DNA from: CAAGNP01 sp045595965
GTDB lineage: Bacteria; Bacteroidota; Bacteroidia; Bacteroidales; UBA932
Direction of reading: 5' to 3'
Length of the DNA stretch: 64,000 nt
Assembly: GCA_045595965.1 (NCBI GenBank)
Contig: JAZOBN010000001.1
Coordinates: 1-64,000 of the forward strand
The position numbers were made by a program, and so were the translations under genes. How positions within the stretch are numbered: the first letter of the stretch is position 1; every line of letters begins with the position of its first letter. The notes beneath the pieces were generated by a model. The model had not been told where the DNA came from and searched no databases. It worked only from the letters and a program-made list of their open reading frames with translations. Shown piece after piece: positions 8,587 to 17,948 of this stretch.

Positions 8587-9612
8587 ATGAAAAAGATTCT
8601 ATTATTAGCTGCATCGGCAATGGTTCTTTTTGCCTCTTGCAACAAGACGGAGATCATTTACAATAATGAGCCCCAGGAGATCACCATGTTTTCAGTAAAC
8701 CAGAACGCTACCAAGACCCCGGTGGCTGATGCTGTTTATCCAGAAGGATATGATATGAATGTAGCTGCTTTTCTGGCAGTAAGTTCTACCTCTCCAGTGG
8801 GAGACTATTTTGAAGGAACTCTCTTTACAAAAAAAGGAGCTTACTGGGCAGGCGCAACAACAAGCAGGTATTGGCCTTTGACATCTTCTACAATCAACTT
8901 CCTTGCTGTTTCACAGCCAAAGACCGCTGGTAATTTTACAGGTACAGTTACAACCACTTTTACTACACCTTATTATGCACAAAATGCTACAACCATACTC
9001 GAGAAAAATCAAGTTACTAATACAAAATTTAATCAGTTTGACTTGATGTATGCTGTTGGTAAGGGCAATGTTGCAGATAATAATCCTCCTGCAAATGTTC
9101 CTATGACTTTCAATCATGCACTATCATGGATTGTTTTTAAGGTCTCAGGTAGTACAAAAGTTACAATCAAACAGATCGCGCTTAATGGTGCCAGATATGG
9201 TGGAGAGTTGACTATTACAAATGGAGCTTATGATTCAGCAACAGATGGTGATGATATTAATCAGGTAACTGCTTCATGGACAAATCCTGAAACTGAATTG
9301 GATGGTGTATCAGTGCCAAATGCTGCAGGAACTGATCTTCCAGGTGATATGGCTCTTACAGCAACACCACAGCAATATGGTGCAGGCCTTTTAGTCCTTC
9401 CAAATGCAGTTTCAGGACGTTCGATTGATATCCAATATACTATTGATGGTGGTTCGCCTCTTAATAAAACTGTATTTTTGACACAACCTGCTTCATGGGA
9501 AATGGGTAAAAAATATATATACAACTTGACGATTAATGTGAATGAGATTTTGATTAACGCAGTAGTTGAACCTTGGGATGAATTACCAGGAGAAGATATC
9601 AACATAAATTAA
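8587..9612 (+). CDS. Fimbrillin family protein, likely shaft subunit of module B
   Basis: 341 residues. Lipobox LFASC (Cys18), then a strand and ATKTPV with Lys43 at the position of the fimbrillin maturation cut. Landmarks of the Mfa-like family: YEG..MNVAAFLAVS, RYWPLTSSTINFLAVSQ, MTFNHALSWIVFKVSG and a C-terminal strand LINAVVEPWDELPGED. The last 55 bases of the leader contain no G. A strong stem-loop (9631-9658) follows. Leader and downstream hairpin match the layout of the 5084-6178 gene, which suggests that both are the abundant subunits of their modules, with minor subunits encoded downstream. Confidence 0.8.
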   Translation: MKKILLLAASAMVLFASCNKTEIIYNNEPQEITMFSVNQNATKTPVADAVYPEGYDMNVAAFLAVSSTSPVGDYFEGTLFTKKGAYWAGATTSRYWPLTSSTINFLAVSQPKTAGNFTGTVTTTFTTPYYAQNATTILEKNQVTNTKFNQFDLMYAVGKGNVADNNPPANVPMTFNHALSWIVFKVSGSTKVTIKQIALNGARYGGELTITNGAYDSATDGDDINQVTASWTNPETELDGVSVPNAAGTDLPGDMALTATPQQYGAGLLVLPNAVSGRSIDIQYTIDGGSPLNKTVFLTQPASWEMGKKYIYNLTINVNEILINAVVEPWDELPGEDININ

Positions 9613-9630
9613 TAATAGATTCTATTCCAG

Positions 9631-9658
9631 TCCGGCCGGGCCTGACCCCCCGACCGGA
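9631..9658 (+). other. Strong GC-rich stem-loop after the second fimbrillin
   Basis: Arms TCCGGCCGGG (9631-9640) and CCCGACCGGA (9649-9658) pair with a single C/A mismatch over an 8-base loop. No T run follows. It is far more GC-rich than the surrounding DNA. A role as mRNA-stabilising or attenuating element that sets the ratio of shaft to minor subunits is inferred. Confidence 0.65.
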
Positions 9659-9678
9659 TACAACACAACAAAAGAACA

Positions 9679-11319
9679 ATGAATAACAGACTCTCAAAAT
9701 ATCTTCTTCTGATCCTCTTGGGTATGGCACTACTATCCTCTTCCTGTAGCCGCAGGGAGGTGGAGCCCATATTTGACAAGAGGGGGATCTCCCTGATAGT
9801 AACTGAAGCTGTCGATTTCCAGACAAAGTCCGCCTCATCAGATCAATTGCAGGGGGGAGATGATTTCTTCGGAGAAGGATATAAAGAGCTCATCTATGAG
9901 GATGATTCCATAGGGGATATCTTCCTGGAGATGACAGAGAGCTATATTCATACAGGTATTTTTGACTCTTTGCCCGGGCAGACCAAAGGGGCTCCATATC
10001 AGGGGGACAATATCGGTGATTTTTATGTGACTGCTTTCCTCTCGTCAGATGCCCAAAACCCATATTTTGAAGATCTTAAACTCAACTCCTTAGGTGGGGA
10101 GGTGGGTACAGGGTACTATTGGCCGCTGACCACCCCAGAGACCAAATTGAGTTTCTTCGGTTATGCCAAAAATTCAGAGACAGACGGAATCATAGCCTTC
10201 CCTGGTGGAGGTGGAAGATTTATCCTCGGTCCAAAAGATGCAAATGATAATTACACATCCATGAGCGGTTTCTTTGCCTACTCTACACCCGATCCCGAGG
10301 GTGATGATACTGCCGCTGAAGAGGAGCCGGATGTGGTCTTTGCGATAGCACCTAACCTCCCAAACACCGGAGCAGCTGTCCCTATGAAATTTTTCCACGC
10401 CTTATCATCCATCGTGTTTGAGGTGGGAAGTGTCCCTGCCAATTTCGTAGTGGAGAAGGTGGAGTTCAAAAATCTCTATTCGTCAGGCAATTGTACATAT
10501 ACCTCAAATATGGTGGATGAGGTTACCTTCAATTGGACCCCTGCCTTTGAAAAAGAATCTTTCCTCCAGACATTCAACAAAAAAATGTCAGATGCAGATG
10601 GTGTGGTGGCCGATGTGAATATCAACTCTGCTGTGCAGACATTCATGATGGTCCCTCAGAGTGTGGAAGATGATGCGCAACTTGAGATTACAGTCTCTAT
10701 AGAGCATACTAACCCCGATGCATCGACCTACAGAAACGAGTACAAGTTCACCAAATCCCTTGATGATATTTGTGCAGCATTTGAAGCGGGTAAAAAATAT
10801 ACTTTCAGAATCTCATCTCCAGAAGAGGTGGATGTGGAGGTTGAGGACCAATTGAGTGGGGATGGAAGTGTGAAATCTGATGTGGAGATATCGAATACGG
10901 GTATCTCTGTGACTTATATCAGAGTCCTTCTTCACGGCTCCTGGGTGAATCCGGGGGTGGATGGCAACCCAGATATCCTCCTGGGGATGTGGAATCAGCC
11001 TATGATCTCTACTGCAGACCCTGCAAAGTTGGCCAAAGCAGATGGAGCATTTGTGCAGGCAGCAGGCTTCTCTTCAAACTGGATTGAGGGGAGTGACGGT
11101 TTCTACTATTACAAGCACCAGTTGAAGCCCGGGGAGAAGGCGGAGCCCCTATTTGATAAATATACACTTACAGCGGCACCTCAGATTGAAGGGGCAGTAC
11201 TTGACCTGTCGGTGGTGGTGCAGTCGGTGTTGTACAATAAAATAGAGCAGACCGGATGGCCTGTAAAGGTGTGGAGCATATCTGATGGAGGGGATGGCAA
11301 GACTTTAATAAGCAAATAG
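9679..11319 (+). CDS. Large fimbrillin-like lipoprotein with TasA/camelysin-like C-terminal domain
   Basis: 546 residues. Lipobox LSSSC (Cys23). Lys50 in FQTKSAS sits where fimbrillins are processed. Residues about 90-380 follow the fimbrillin plan: YYWPLTTPETKLSFFGYA, MKFFHALSSIVFEVG, MMVPQSVED and GKKYTFRIS. Residues about 394-546 look different: SNTGISVTYIRVLL, then SNWIEGSDGFYYYK, LKPGEKAEPLFDKY and a strand LDLSVVVQSV. That order is what I associate with TasA/camelysin-type fibre subunits of Firmicutes; the match is from memory of the motif pattern and needs a profile search. The beta-helix gene begins 7 bases after its stop. Likely a minor or accessory fimbrial subunit. Confidence 0.65.
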   Translation: MNNRLSKYLLLILLGMALLSSSCSRREVEPIFDKRGISLIVTEAVDFQTKSASSDQLQGGDDFFGEGYKELIYEDDSIGDIFLEMTESYIHTGIFDSLPGQTKGAPYQGDNIGDFYVTAFLSSDAQNPYFEDLKLNSLGGEVGTGYYWPLTTPETKLSFFGYAKNSETDGIIAFPGGGGRFILGPKDANDNYTSMSGFFAYSTPDPEGDDTAAEEEPDVVFAIAPNLPNTGAAVPMKFFHALSSIVFEVGSVPANFVVEKVEFKNLYSSGNCTYTSNMVDEVTFNWTPAFEKESFLQTFNKKMSDADGVVADVNINSAVQTFMMVPQSVEDDAQLEITVSIEHTNPDASTYRNEYKFTKSLDDICAAFEAGKKYTFRISSPEEVDVEVEDQLSGDGSVKSDVEISNTGISVTYIRVLLHGSWVNPGVDGNPDILLGMWNQPMISTADPAKLAKADGAFVQAAGFSSNWIEGSDGFYYYKHQLKPGEKAEPLFDKYTLTAAPQIEGAVLDLSVVVQSVLYNKIEQTGWPVKVWSISDGGDGKTLISK

Positions 11320-11326
11320 TATCATT

Positions 11327-14300
11327 ATGAGAAATAGATTCTTACATATATTTTTGGCGGTGTCGGTGTTCTTTTTCATCCAGATAAGTGCATCGGGCCA
11401 GCACAATATAGAGTGGTCCGGAACTGTGACTCCGGATGGTACCTATGTGCGGAATTCTGCCGACGGAAAGGCCTTTGTCCTTGAAAATGGTGCATATATC
11501 AAGCTGACTGGTGATGTAAATCTGGGGTCTAAGTATCTAAGAGTAGTAGACCTTAACGACTCTCAGGTCTCAAAGGTAACTCTGGATCTGAATGGCCATG
11601 TCCTCTCTACCGATATGGGAAAAAGGGTGATCAATATTGAGGGGAACGATATGCTGACAATTATCGACAGCAACCCCACCAGACAGAATACGGTATATGG
11701 TTTCAGATACAAAAATGGGAGCTCTTACTCCTCGAACGGAAAGACCTACAGTCAGATAGAACGCTTCACTGTCACAGTGAGCGGAGGTGTGATTACGGGG
11801 GGCTCAGGAGACAGAGGAGGGGCCATAATAACGGAGGGCGAGCTCTATTTCAAAGGGGGCTCGATTATCGGCTGTCTTGCTACCAGAAATGGAGATTATG
11901 ATGATGCAACAGGGAGTTCAGCCATCCATAAATGGACAGACGGGTGTGGTGGTGCTATCTATATTCAGGAGACCGGCTATTGTGAAATGTCTGGAAATGC
12001 TACTGTGGCATATTGTGCTACTACAGGCCTTGGAGTCTCAAGAGAAAATTTTATATGGGGAAGGACATATTTTCAAGGTAAAGGGGGAGGGGTATTTGTG
12101 GATGCCTATAATGACAAGTATGCGACGTTTGATCTTAAAGATAATGCAAGTATCCACGATTGTTTTGCAGGAAATGGGGGGGGAGTATTTCTGAACTCAG
12201 TAGGTGCAGTGATGAATATGTCGGGCTCAACATCTATATACAACTGTTGTGCCCATGCCCACTGGAGCAATACTCAGGATCAGGGTGGTGGAGCTGTGTA
12301 TGTAAGTGCAGGAGAGAGTTCATGGGCTGTTTTTAATATGAACGGTGGAAAAATATATTGCAACAAAGCAAGAAGGGGTGGTAACGGAGTCCTTGTTTTA
12401 GGAAAATTCAATATCTACGGAGATTCTCAGATTTATGAAAATGTCCCTATAGATTGGTTGGGTGACATTAATGTTTACAATCGTATAGCTTATGCTGATG
12501 AACAAGATACAGCTTGTGGAAATTGTCATGGTGGCGGTATAATTGCGTGCGGTGAGAATGCATTTATTACAATGGAGTCTGGAACGATCCGTGATAACTA
12601 TGCTGCTTCAGGTGGTGGAGTTATGCTTTGGAATTATTCAAAAATGGTGGTCAATGGTGGATTGTTCACTAAAAACAGGGCGATAGGTAAGGGAGGATTC
12701 GGTAATGGCGGGGCTATTTATTCCAACGGTGGGGTCTGTACCATAAATGGTGGGACAATTACAGAGAATGTAGCTCACAGGTGTGGTGGTGCAATCAATA
12801 TAAACAATAGTGGTGTAGTCGATGCGGAATTGTATTTGAATAAATGTACCATCACCTACAACAGCGCAAAACAGGGGGGGGCACTATCACAAGAGGCGGG
12901 TGACTGCAGTATGACTGTAAATGAGGATATAATCCTCTCTCATAACAAAGCCACATTGACAACAACAGATCCATCTTCATCTGAATCGTTGAGGGTATTG
13001 GGTGGGTGCATATATGTTTATCAGGGGACTGTTACCCTGAACGGATGTACTTTGGACAATAACACAGTAGAAGAAGGGGGACCAGATGGAAACGGCCACG
13101 GAGGTGCAATATACATAGGGTACAATGTTGACGCAACAAATACCAAGGTGATTGTACCTGCTGGAAGAGAGGTTACAATGCACCATAATTCATCTTTGAA
13201 TGATGGTGGTGCAATATATATCAGGACCGGATCTCTTGATGTTAAGGGAAAACTTATCCTTTACAACAATGTTTCACAAAATGAAGCGGGGGCCGTATAT
13301 ATCAACTCCGGTGACTTGACTATTGCTGACTGTGTTGTTCACAATAATTCCGCAAAGAGCAATGGTGGTGCTATGTCCATCCAGGGGGGAAACATTACTT
13401 TTACCAAAGGGGAGATATATGATAATCAGTCGGGAACCTCAGGAGGAGCTGTTTATGTGGGAAACAATAGTGGAGAACAGAAAGATATCCAGTTGAGCGG
13501 AGATGGAGTTTTCAGAAATAACAGTGCAGTTCAAGGGGGAGGAATATATGTGAGTGGTGACTACGACATATCGTTGTCCGGATCCATTATAGGCAATAAG
13601 GCAAGATACAATGGTGGCGGCCTCTATGTAAGAGGTGGAAAAATGACTTTCAACGGGAATATTCAGCAGAATACAGCAGCCAATGGTGGCGGATTGTTTT
13701 TGTACAAGACAGAGATGACCATTACAGGTGGAATAATTAAAGAGAACCGTGCAGTTTCATCGGGCGGCAAACCTTCTACTGCATATCAGGGTGATGTGGG
13801 TTATATGACAGGTCTTGGAGGTGGTATTTATGTGTATCATGGGGATAATGGCAAACCGAGCAAATTGGTATTTGATATTCAGGACAAGTCTCTCGGACTG
13901 GGTGTCTATAACAATGAGGCTACATGGGGCGGGGATGATATATTGGCAAGTGGAGAATATACTCAAGTAACCCTTCCTAATGTGCAGAATATGAATTTGA
14001 CAGATTTCACAGTCCCTACCACATATCTTTATTGGGCAGAGGACTACATCACCAACGATACAGGATATGGTAATGGAAACAAGGGAAAAGGTGCTGCATG
14101 GGATTCAGATATGACAAATGACAGATATGACGATGCCGTTTTGAGTGCAAAACCTATCTATACAATCTCATTTGGTACTGGTGAAGAGTACAAGACTCTG
14201 ATAAACAAGTATCTGTGCCTTGAACTCGGATATGAAATTCTTCTTGTGGATATTGTGAAGAAAGGGCTCAAAAAGGGGGAGAGTGCCCAGATTCTAATAT

Positions 14301-14629
14301 CATCTGCCAAATCCAATGGTGACGGGACATATACCGTCAGTGAAACACCATATCATGCACTTTTATTTGTCGCTACAGAGGATAATCAGGAGATCAAGCA
14401 AAAGGTTGCTATCCCTGGAGGTGTATGGGAGATGAAGGAGAGCACCTGGAGTTGGGGATACAATATTCCGGCTGCACAATATCACGAAATCACAAATGAG
14501 AAGCAGACTGAGGCGGGTGGCAAACTTGAATATCTCTTTACCAATGTCAGAAAAGACGAATCCGGCACCCCTGTACCCCTTCCCGAGAGCGACGAAGCAA
14601 ACGTAAAGAACAGGATGAAGTCTCTATAA
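11327..14629 (+). CDS. Giant right-handed beta-helix surface protein with GGAI-type repeats
   Basis: 1100 residues. Signal peptide about 1-24 (ends near SGQ). From about residue 55 to 900 the chain is built of repeats with GGAI, GGAV, GGGV or GGGL turns followed by a strand and a segment such as NNSA or NKAR. This is the right-handed beta-helix pattern, very like the GGA[ILV] repeats of chlamydial Pmp proteins, but no autotransporter barrel follows. The tail (about 940-1085) looks like a small beta-sandwich (GGVWEMKESTWSWGYN, then LEYLFTNV). I see no clear type IX secretion tail. Two tracts of eight G residues lie at 12176-12183 and 12874-12881. Given its place after fimbrillin genes it may be a displayed adhesin; that is inference. 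Confidence 0.7.
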   Translation: MRNRFLHIFLAVSVFFFIQISASGQHNIEWSGTVTPDGTYVRNSADGKAFVLENGAYIKLTGDVNLGSKYLRVVDLNDSQVSKVTLDLNGHVLSTDMGKRVINIEGNDMLTIIDSNPTRQNTVYGFRYKNGSSYSSNGKTYSQIERFTVTVSGGVITGGSGDRGGAIITEGELYFKGGSIIGCLATRNGDYDDATGSSAIHKWTDGCGGAIYIQETGYCEMSGNATVAYCATTGLGVSRENFIWGRTYFQGKGGGVFVDAYNDKYATFDLKDNASIHDCFAGNGGGVFLNSVGAVMNMSGSTSIYNCCAHAHWSNTQDQGGGAVYVSAGESSWAVFNMNGGKIYCNKARRGGNGVLVLGKFNIYGDSQIYENVPIDWLGDINVYNRIAYADEQDTACGNCHGGGIIACGENAFITMESGTIRDNYAASGGGVMLWNYSKMVVNGGLFTKNRAIGKGGFGNGGAIYSNGGVCTINGGTITENVAHRCGGAININNSGVVDAELYLNKCTITYNSAKQGGALSQEAGDCSMTVNEDIILSHNKATLTTTDPSSSESLRVLGGCIYVYQGTVTLNGCTLDNNTVEEGGPDGNGHGGAIYIGYNVDATNTKVIVPAGREVTMHHNSSLNDGGAIYIRTGSLDVKGKLILYNNVSQNEAGAVYINSGDLTIADCVVHNNSAKSNGGAMSIQGGNITFTKGEIYDNQSGTSGGAVYVGNNSGEQKDIQLSGDGVFRNNSAVQGGGIYVSGDYDISLSGSIIGNKARYNGGGLYVRGGKMTFNGNIQQNTAANGGGLFLYKTEMTITGGIIKENRAVSSGGKPSTAYQGDVGYMTGLGGGIYVYHGDNGKPSKLVFDIQDKSLGLGVYNNEATWGGDDILASGEYTQVTLPNVQNMNLTDFTVPTTYLYWAEDYITNDTGYGNGNKGKGAAWDSDMTNDRYDDAVLSAKPIYTISFGTGEEYKTLINKYLCLELGYEILLVDIVKKGLKKGESAQILISSAKSNGDGTYTVSETPYHALLFVATEDNQEIKQKVAIPGGVWEMKESTWSWGYNIPAAQYHEITNEKQTEAGGKLEYLFTNVRKDESGTPVPLPESDEANVKNRMKSL

Positions 14630-14692
14630 AATGTTCTTATTATAATCAGAGGTATACTTGTTTGTTGATATTTATTTTGCTATAATTGCAGA

Positions 14693-15796
14693 ATGATTCT
14701 GCACAGAAAATTGATATTGGTTGTTGCATCTGCAATTATGCTTCTCTCTTGTCAGAAAGGTGGTGAGAATGATATTGAGATTACATTCTCCCTACCATAT
14801 ATGGCGGAGGTGAAGGCAACTGAATATACTACAGATAACCTCCCCAGTTTCGGTGTGTTTGCTACGCTTGAGGAGGATGGAGAGCCATTCCTTGAAGATG
14901 ATGCAAATCTGGAGACATTTATGGATAATGTTCCAGTGAGCAAGCAAGGTGGGATCTGGTGTGCAACTCCAAAACATTATTGGCCCGTAATAGCTAATAA
15001 AAAATTGAGTTTCTTCGCCTATGCACCTCACAACGGGTCAAATCCGGAGATAGTCCCAGATGAAGACTGGAGCATCGGCAAGAAGAATATCTCTATCCAG
15101 TATACCCCACCCTCAAATCCGTCACATCAGGTCGATTTGTGTGTCTCCAGGGCAGTCCTTGATAAAGAGAAGGTGGTGGATGGGGACAATACCGTTTCCC
15201 TCGAATTTGACCACACTTTGTGTTGGGTGACATTCTCTGCAAATTATGTTGGGAAAGTTCCGGATGGGTGCTATCTCCGAATTGATGAGTTGAACCTCAA
15301 TAATATTGCAGGTACAAACTCTCTGGTCTACAATTCGTCATCAACAGGAGATTTTTTTGCATGGAATCCAATAGCAGATGATGCTGTCAAGGATGTATCC
15401 TATACCATGACCGTAAGTGGTACTACATTGGGTGGTAATGCGTTGAACAGGATTGAAAAAGGGGAGACAGATCCGGAATATACATCTTTCGTAACTGCAA
15501 ACGGTAACCTTTACCTCCTTCCCCAGAAGGTTAACCCTGCAGGTGCAGCGGTAAAAACTTCAATGAAGGTGACATTCTCCTATGTGAAGAATGACGTCAA
15601 CAATACAGTGATTGCACAATTCTACGCAGTGATGGATCTTCCGGAGTCGGAATGGGAGGTGGCAAAGAAGGTGAGATACCTGTTTACAATAGATGTGGAA
15701 AAGGTCTCATTGATCAATTTCTCGGCGGTATCGAGCGATTGGATTGTCGATTGGAAGGATTCAGAAAACAGTCATAGCGGTTCAGAAATAAGGTAG
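14693..15796 (+). CDS. Fimbrillin family lipoprotein
   Basis: 367 residues. Lipobox MLLSC (Cys20) and Lys41 in AEVKATE at the expected maturation position. Fimbrillin landmarks: FGVFATL, HYWPVIANKKLSFFAYAPH, VSLEFDHTLCWVTFSA, LYLLPQKV and RYLFTIDV near the C-terminus. It starts 63 bases after the beta-helix gene and ends 4 bases before the next fimbrillin-like gene, so it opens a tight five-gene run (14693-22714). It is probably an accessory or minor subunit of the same surface structure; which fimbria it joins cannot be read from the sequence. Confidence 0.75.
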   Translation: MILHRKLILVVASAIMLLSCQKGGENDIEITFSLPYMAEVKATEYTTDNLPSFGVFATLEEDGEPFLEDDANLETFMDNVPVSKQGGIWCATPKHYWPVIANKKLSFFAYAPHNGSNPEIVPDEDWSIGKKNISIQYTPPSNPSHQVDLCVSRAVLDKEKVVDGDNTVSLEFDHTLCWVTFSANYVGKVPDGCYLRIDELNLNNIAGTNSLVYNSSSTGDFFAWNPIADDAVKDVSYTMTVSGTTLGGNALNRIEKGETDPEYTSFVTANGNLYLLPQKVNPAGAAVKTSMKVTFSYVKNDVNNTVIAQFYAVMDLPESEWEVAKKVRYLFTIDVEKVSLINFSAVSSDWIVDWKDSENSHSGSEIR

Positions 15797-15800
15797 GAAT

Positions 15801-16847
15801 ATGGAAAGGAAGTGGATTGTTGCAATGTTGTCAGTAATGGTGCTCCTTGTGTCGTGTCAGAGGGAGTTCAGACAGACTAAACTTATGGTTGATGCAGAAA
15901 TTGAACCATCTGCAAATGCGACAAAAGCAATCTTTACAGGGACAAAATTTTTACAGGGGAGTACAATAGGAATTTTTGTCTACTATGCAGAAAACACTAC
16001 CCCTATGACCCAATTTGTCCCGTATAGTGAAAAATATGTGAATATCCAGGGAAAATACAGTACATCATCCCCAAACTGGTCATTCCGTTTCACTGGTGCT
16101 ACTACTACATTTGATGACGGTATCTATCTCATGGATCCCGATGTGGATGTATTTACTGATGGTCTTGCTGTCCATGCTTACTCACCTTGGCTGGATAATG
16201 TACAATCTATCAATGCTGTCCCATTTACAGTGGGGGGAAACTATTCTCAGGTGGTGGATCTTATGTATGCAGAGCAGAATAGTACATCAGAGAATGCCAG
16301 GATTATCCCCGATGGAAATGCCAAGAGTGTAAAATTTACATTCAGACACGCTATGGCGATGTTGAATATAGGCTTCAAATGTAAACACGACCAGACAAAA
16401 ATGGCTATTACCTCTGTTACCCTTGAGAAGAAAAACGGTGGGGCTACAGAGTTGTACAGTGGGGGTGTTTTTGATGCGGTCAATGGAGTTTTCAACGATT
16501 CTGAGATGACAAAGGGGGAAAGTGTCACCACATCATACGAGGCCCAGAACTATTCATTTGACAATTCGAATTATTTCTATGTCCCATTTCTGATCGTCCC
16601 TGTAGAGTATCTGACTGACGGAGACTATATTCTGAAATTCAAATTCAACGGTCAGGATCTTGCGGTTTCATATCCTATAAAGAAAGAGGATATAGCGGTG
16701 ACAGAGGGTGGTGCCACCAGATATGAGTTCAGGCAGGGCTACTCCTATACATTCAACTTTACGTTTAATAATTTTGTGCAGATAGATGATGTGACTGTCA
16801 ATGTTTCAGACAGTTGGCCGGTAGAAGAGCACAAGTTCTATTTCTAG
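15801..16847 (+). CDS. Fimbrillin family lipoprotein
   Basis: 348 residues. Lipobox LLVSC (Cys19), a short strand (LMVDAEIEP) and Lys42 in NATKAIF at the maturation position. The body has the fimbrillin layout: GSTIGIFVYY, a strand before FTFRHAMAMLNIGFK, FYVPFLIVPVEY and GYSYTFNFTF close to the end, finishing with DSWPVEEHKFYF. It lies 4 bases after the preceding gene and a few bases before the next, consistent with one transcript. Likely an accessory fimbrial subunit; the specific role is unknown. Confidence 0.75.
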   Translation: MERKWIVAMLSVMVLLVSCQREFRQTKLMVDAEIEPSANATKAIFTGTKFLQGSTIGIFVYYAENTTPMTQFVPYSEKYVNIQGKYSTSSPNWSFRFTGATTTFDDGIYLMDPDVDVFTDGLAVHAYSPWLDNVQSINAVPFTVGGNYSQVVDLMYAEQNSTSENARIIPDGNAKSVKFTFRHAMAMLNIGFKCKHDQTKMAITSVTLEKKNGGATELYSGGVFDAVNGVFNDSEMTKGESVTTSYEAQNYSFDNSNYFYVPFLIVPVEYLTDGDYILKFKFNGQDLAVSYPIKKEDIAVTEGGATRYEFRQGYSYTFNFTFNNFVQIDDVTVNVSDSWPVEEHKFYF

Positions 16848-16853
16848 ATTGTG

Positions 16854-17948
16854 ATGAAGAAATTATTATACATATTGACAATATCTCTGATATTTTGTTA
16901 CGGGTGTGACAATAATGGGGGAGCTATTGATGACAATGGACAATTGGTGGAGTTTACCTCTACAAAAGGTGTGGGGGATGGCAAAGCTTATAGGATTTAT
17001 CTGAATGGTATCGTGGGTACCGATTCTGAAGGTGTTGAGGCAACCGGAACCTATTGTGATAAAACCGATGGGGAACAGTTTGTTCCGTGTGAAGTGGATA
17101 CAGATGGTAAATATGTGAAGGATGATGATACCAAAGGGTTAAGGGCTGTAAATGGTCCATACAAAATGCATATGGTATACCCTGCCATCGCAATGACTCC
17201 AATTCCTTATGCCGGTTATACCAATTTGAACGGCTATTTTTATCAGAGAAATGGAGAGGGTGTCGCTATCAGTCAGACATTAGATGTAACACTCCGTGGT
17301 GTATATTTGAGTAAAGATAATGGTGATGAGTATATTTTTGACGGATCCGATATGTTGCTTCAGCAGCCACGAAGCAGAATCAAGATAAACTTTGCCTGCG
17401 GTACAGCAATACAGGCTACCACTTTGCAAAAATTGTCCTTCAAGAATATCATCTCTGAAGGTTATTACAGACCTGCTGAGTCGAGGTTCTATTACTTGGA
17501 TGCAAATATCTCTGATAAGGTCCTCTTTGATGCCTCTGCAGCAGGGGGGGAGGAACTTACTCTGACTACAGGCCAAAGCCAGGAGTTGTCTATTGATGAA
17601 TATATCCTCTCGATGGACTATGCCGAAAAAGATGCTCAGGGTAATACAAAATGGCCACTGCCATCATTTGTTATCGAGATCGGTGAGACCCAGGCGGAGG
17701 TGGTCTCATTTACTGCAGCTATCGGTTGGCTTTTCAAACCTCAGCGCACTTATCTGTTTACCTTTACCATAAATTCCATGTATGTGAATGTTACAGTAGA
17801 GGCGCTCCCTTGGAATGATGGAGGTGACAATAGTGGCGAGGTGAATAATCCAGAAATCTGGTCAATTGATTTCCCTTTGAAGGATGGGTCGGAGAACAAT
17901 CTCCTTGAATGGGAGGAGATCGATGGTATTCATGGTGAAATCCAATAA
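16854..17948 (+). CDS. Fimbrillin-like lipoprotein
   Basis: 364 residues from the ATG at 16854; a GTG directly before it (16851) is a possible but less likely start. Lipobox FCYGC (Cys18), then FTSTKGVGDG with Lys38, the same kind of processing site as in its neighbours. Later landmarks are weaker than in the other fimbrillins: PYKMHMVYPA, RSRIKINFACG, QRTYLFTFTINSMYVNVTVEALPWNDGG. A tract of seven G residues lies at 17544-17550. The stop codon shares one base with the possible upstream start of the DUF4906 gene (TAATG). Probably a minor subunit adapting to the two large proteins that follow. Confidence 0.65.
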   Translation: MKKLLYILTISLIFCYGCDNNGGAIDDNGQLVEFTSTKGVGDGKAYRIYLNGIVGTDSEGVEATGTYCDKTDGEQFVPCEVDTDGKYVKDDDTKGLRAVNGPYKMHMVYPAIAMTPIPYAGYTNLNGYFYQRNGEGVAISQTLDVTLRGVYLSKDNGDEYIFDGSDMLLQQPRSRIKINFACGTAIQATTLQKLSFKNIISEGYYRPAESRFYYLDANISDKVLFDASAAGGEELTLTTGQSQELSIDEYILSMDYAEKDAQGNTKWPLPSFVIEIGETQAEVVSFTAAIGWLFKPQRTYLFTFTINSMYVNVTVEALPWNDGGDNSGEVNNPEIWSIDFPLKDGSENNLLEWEEIDGIHGEIQ

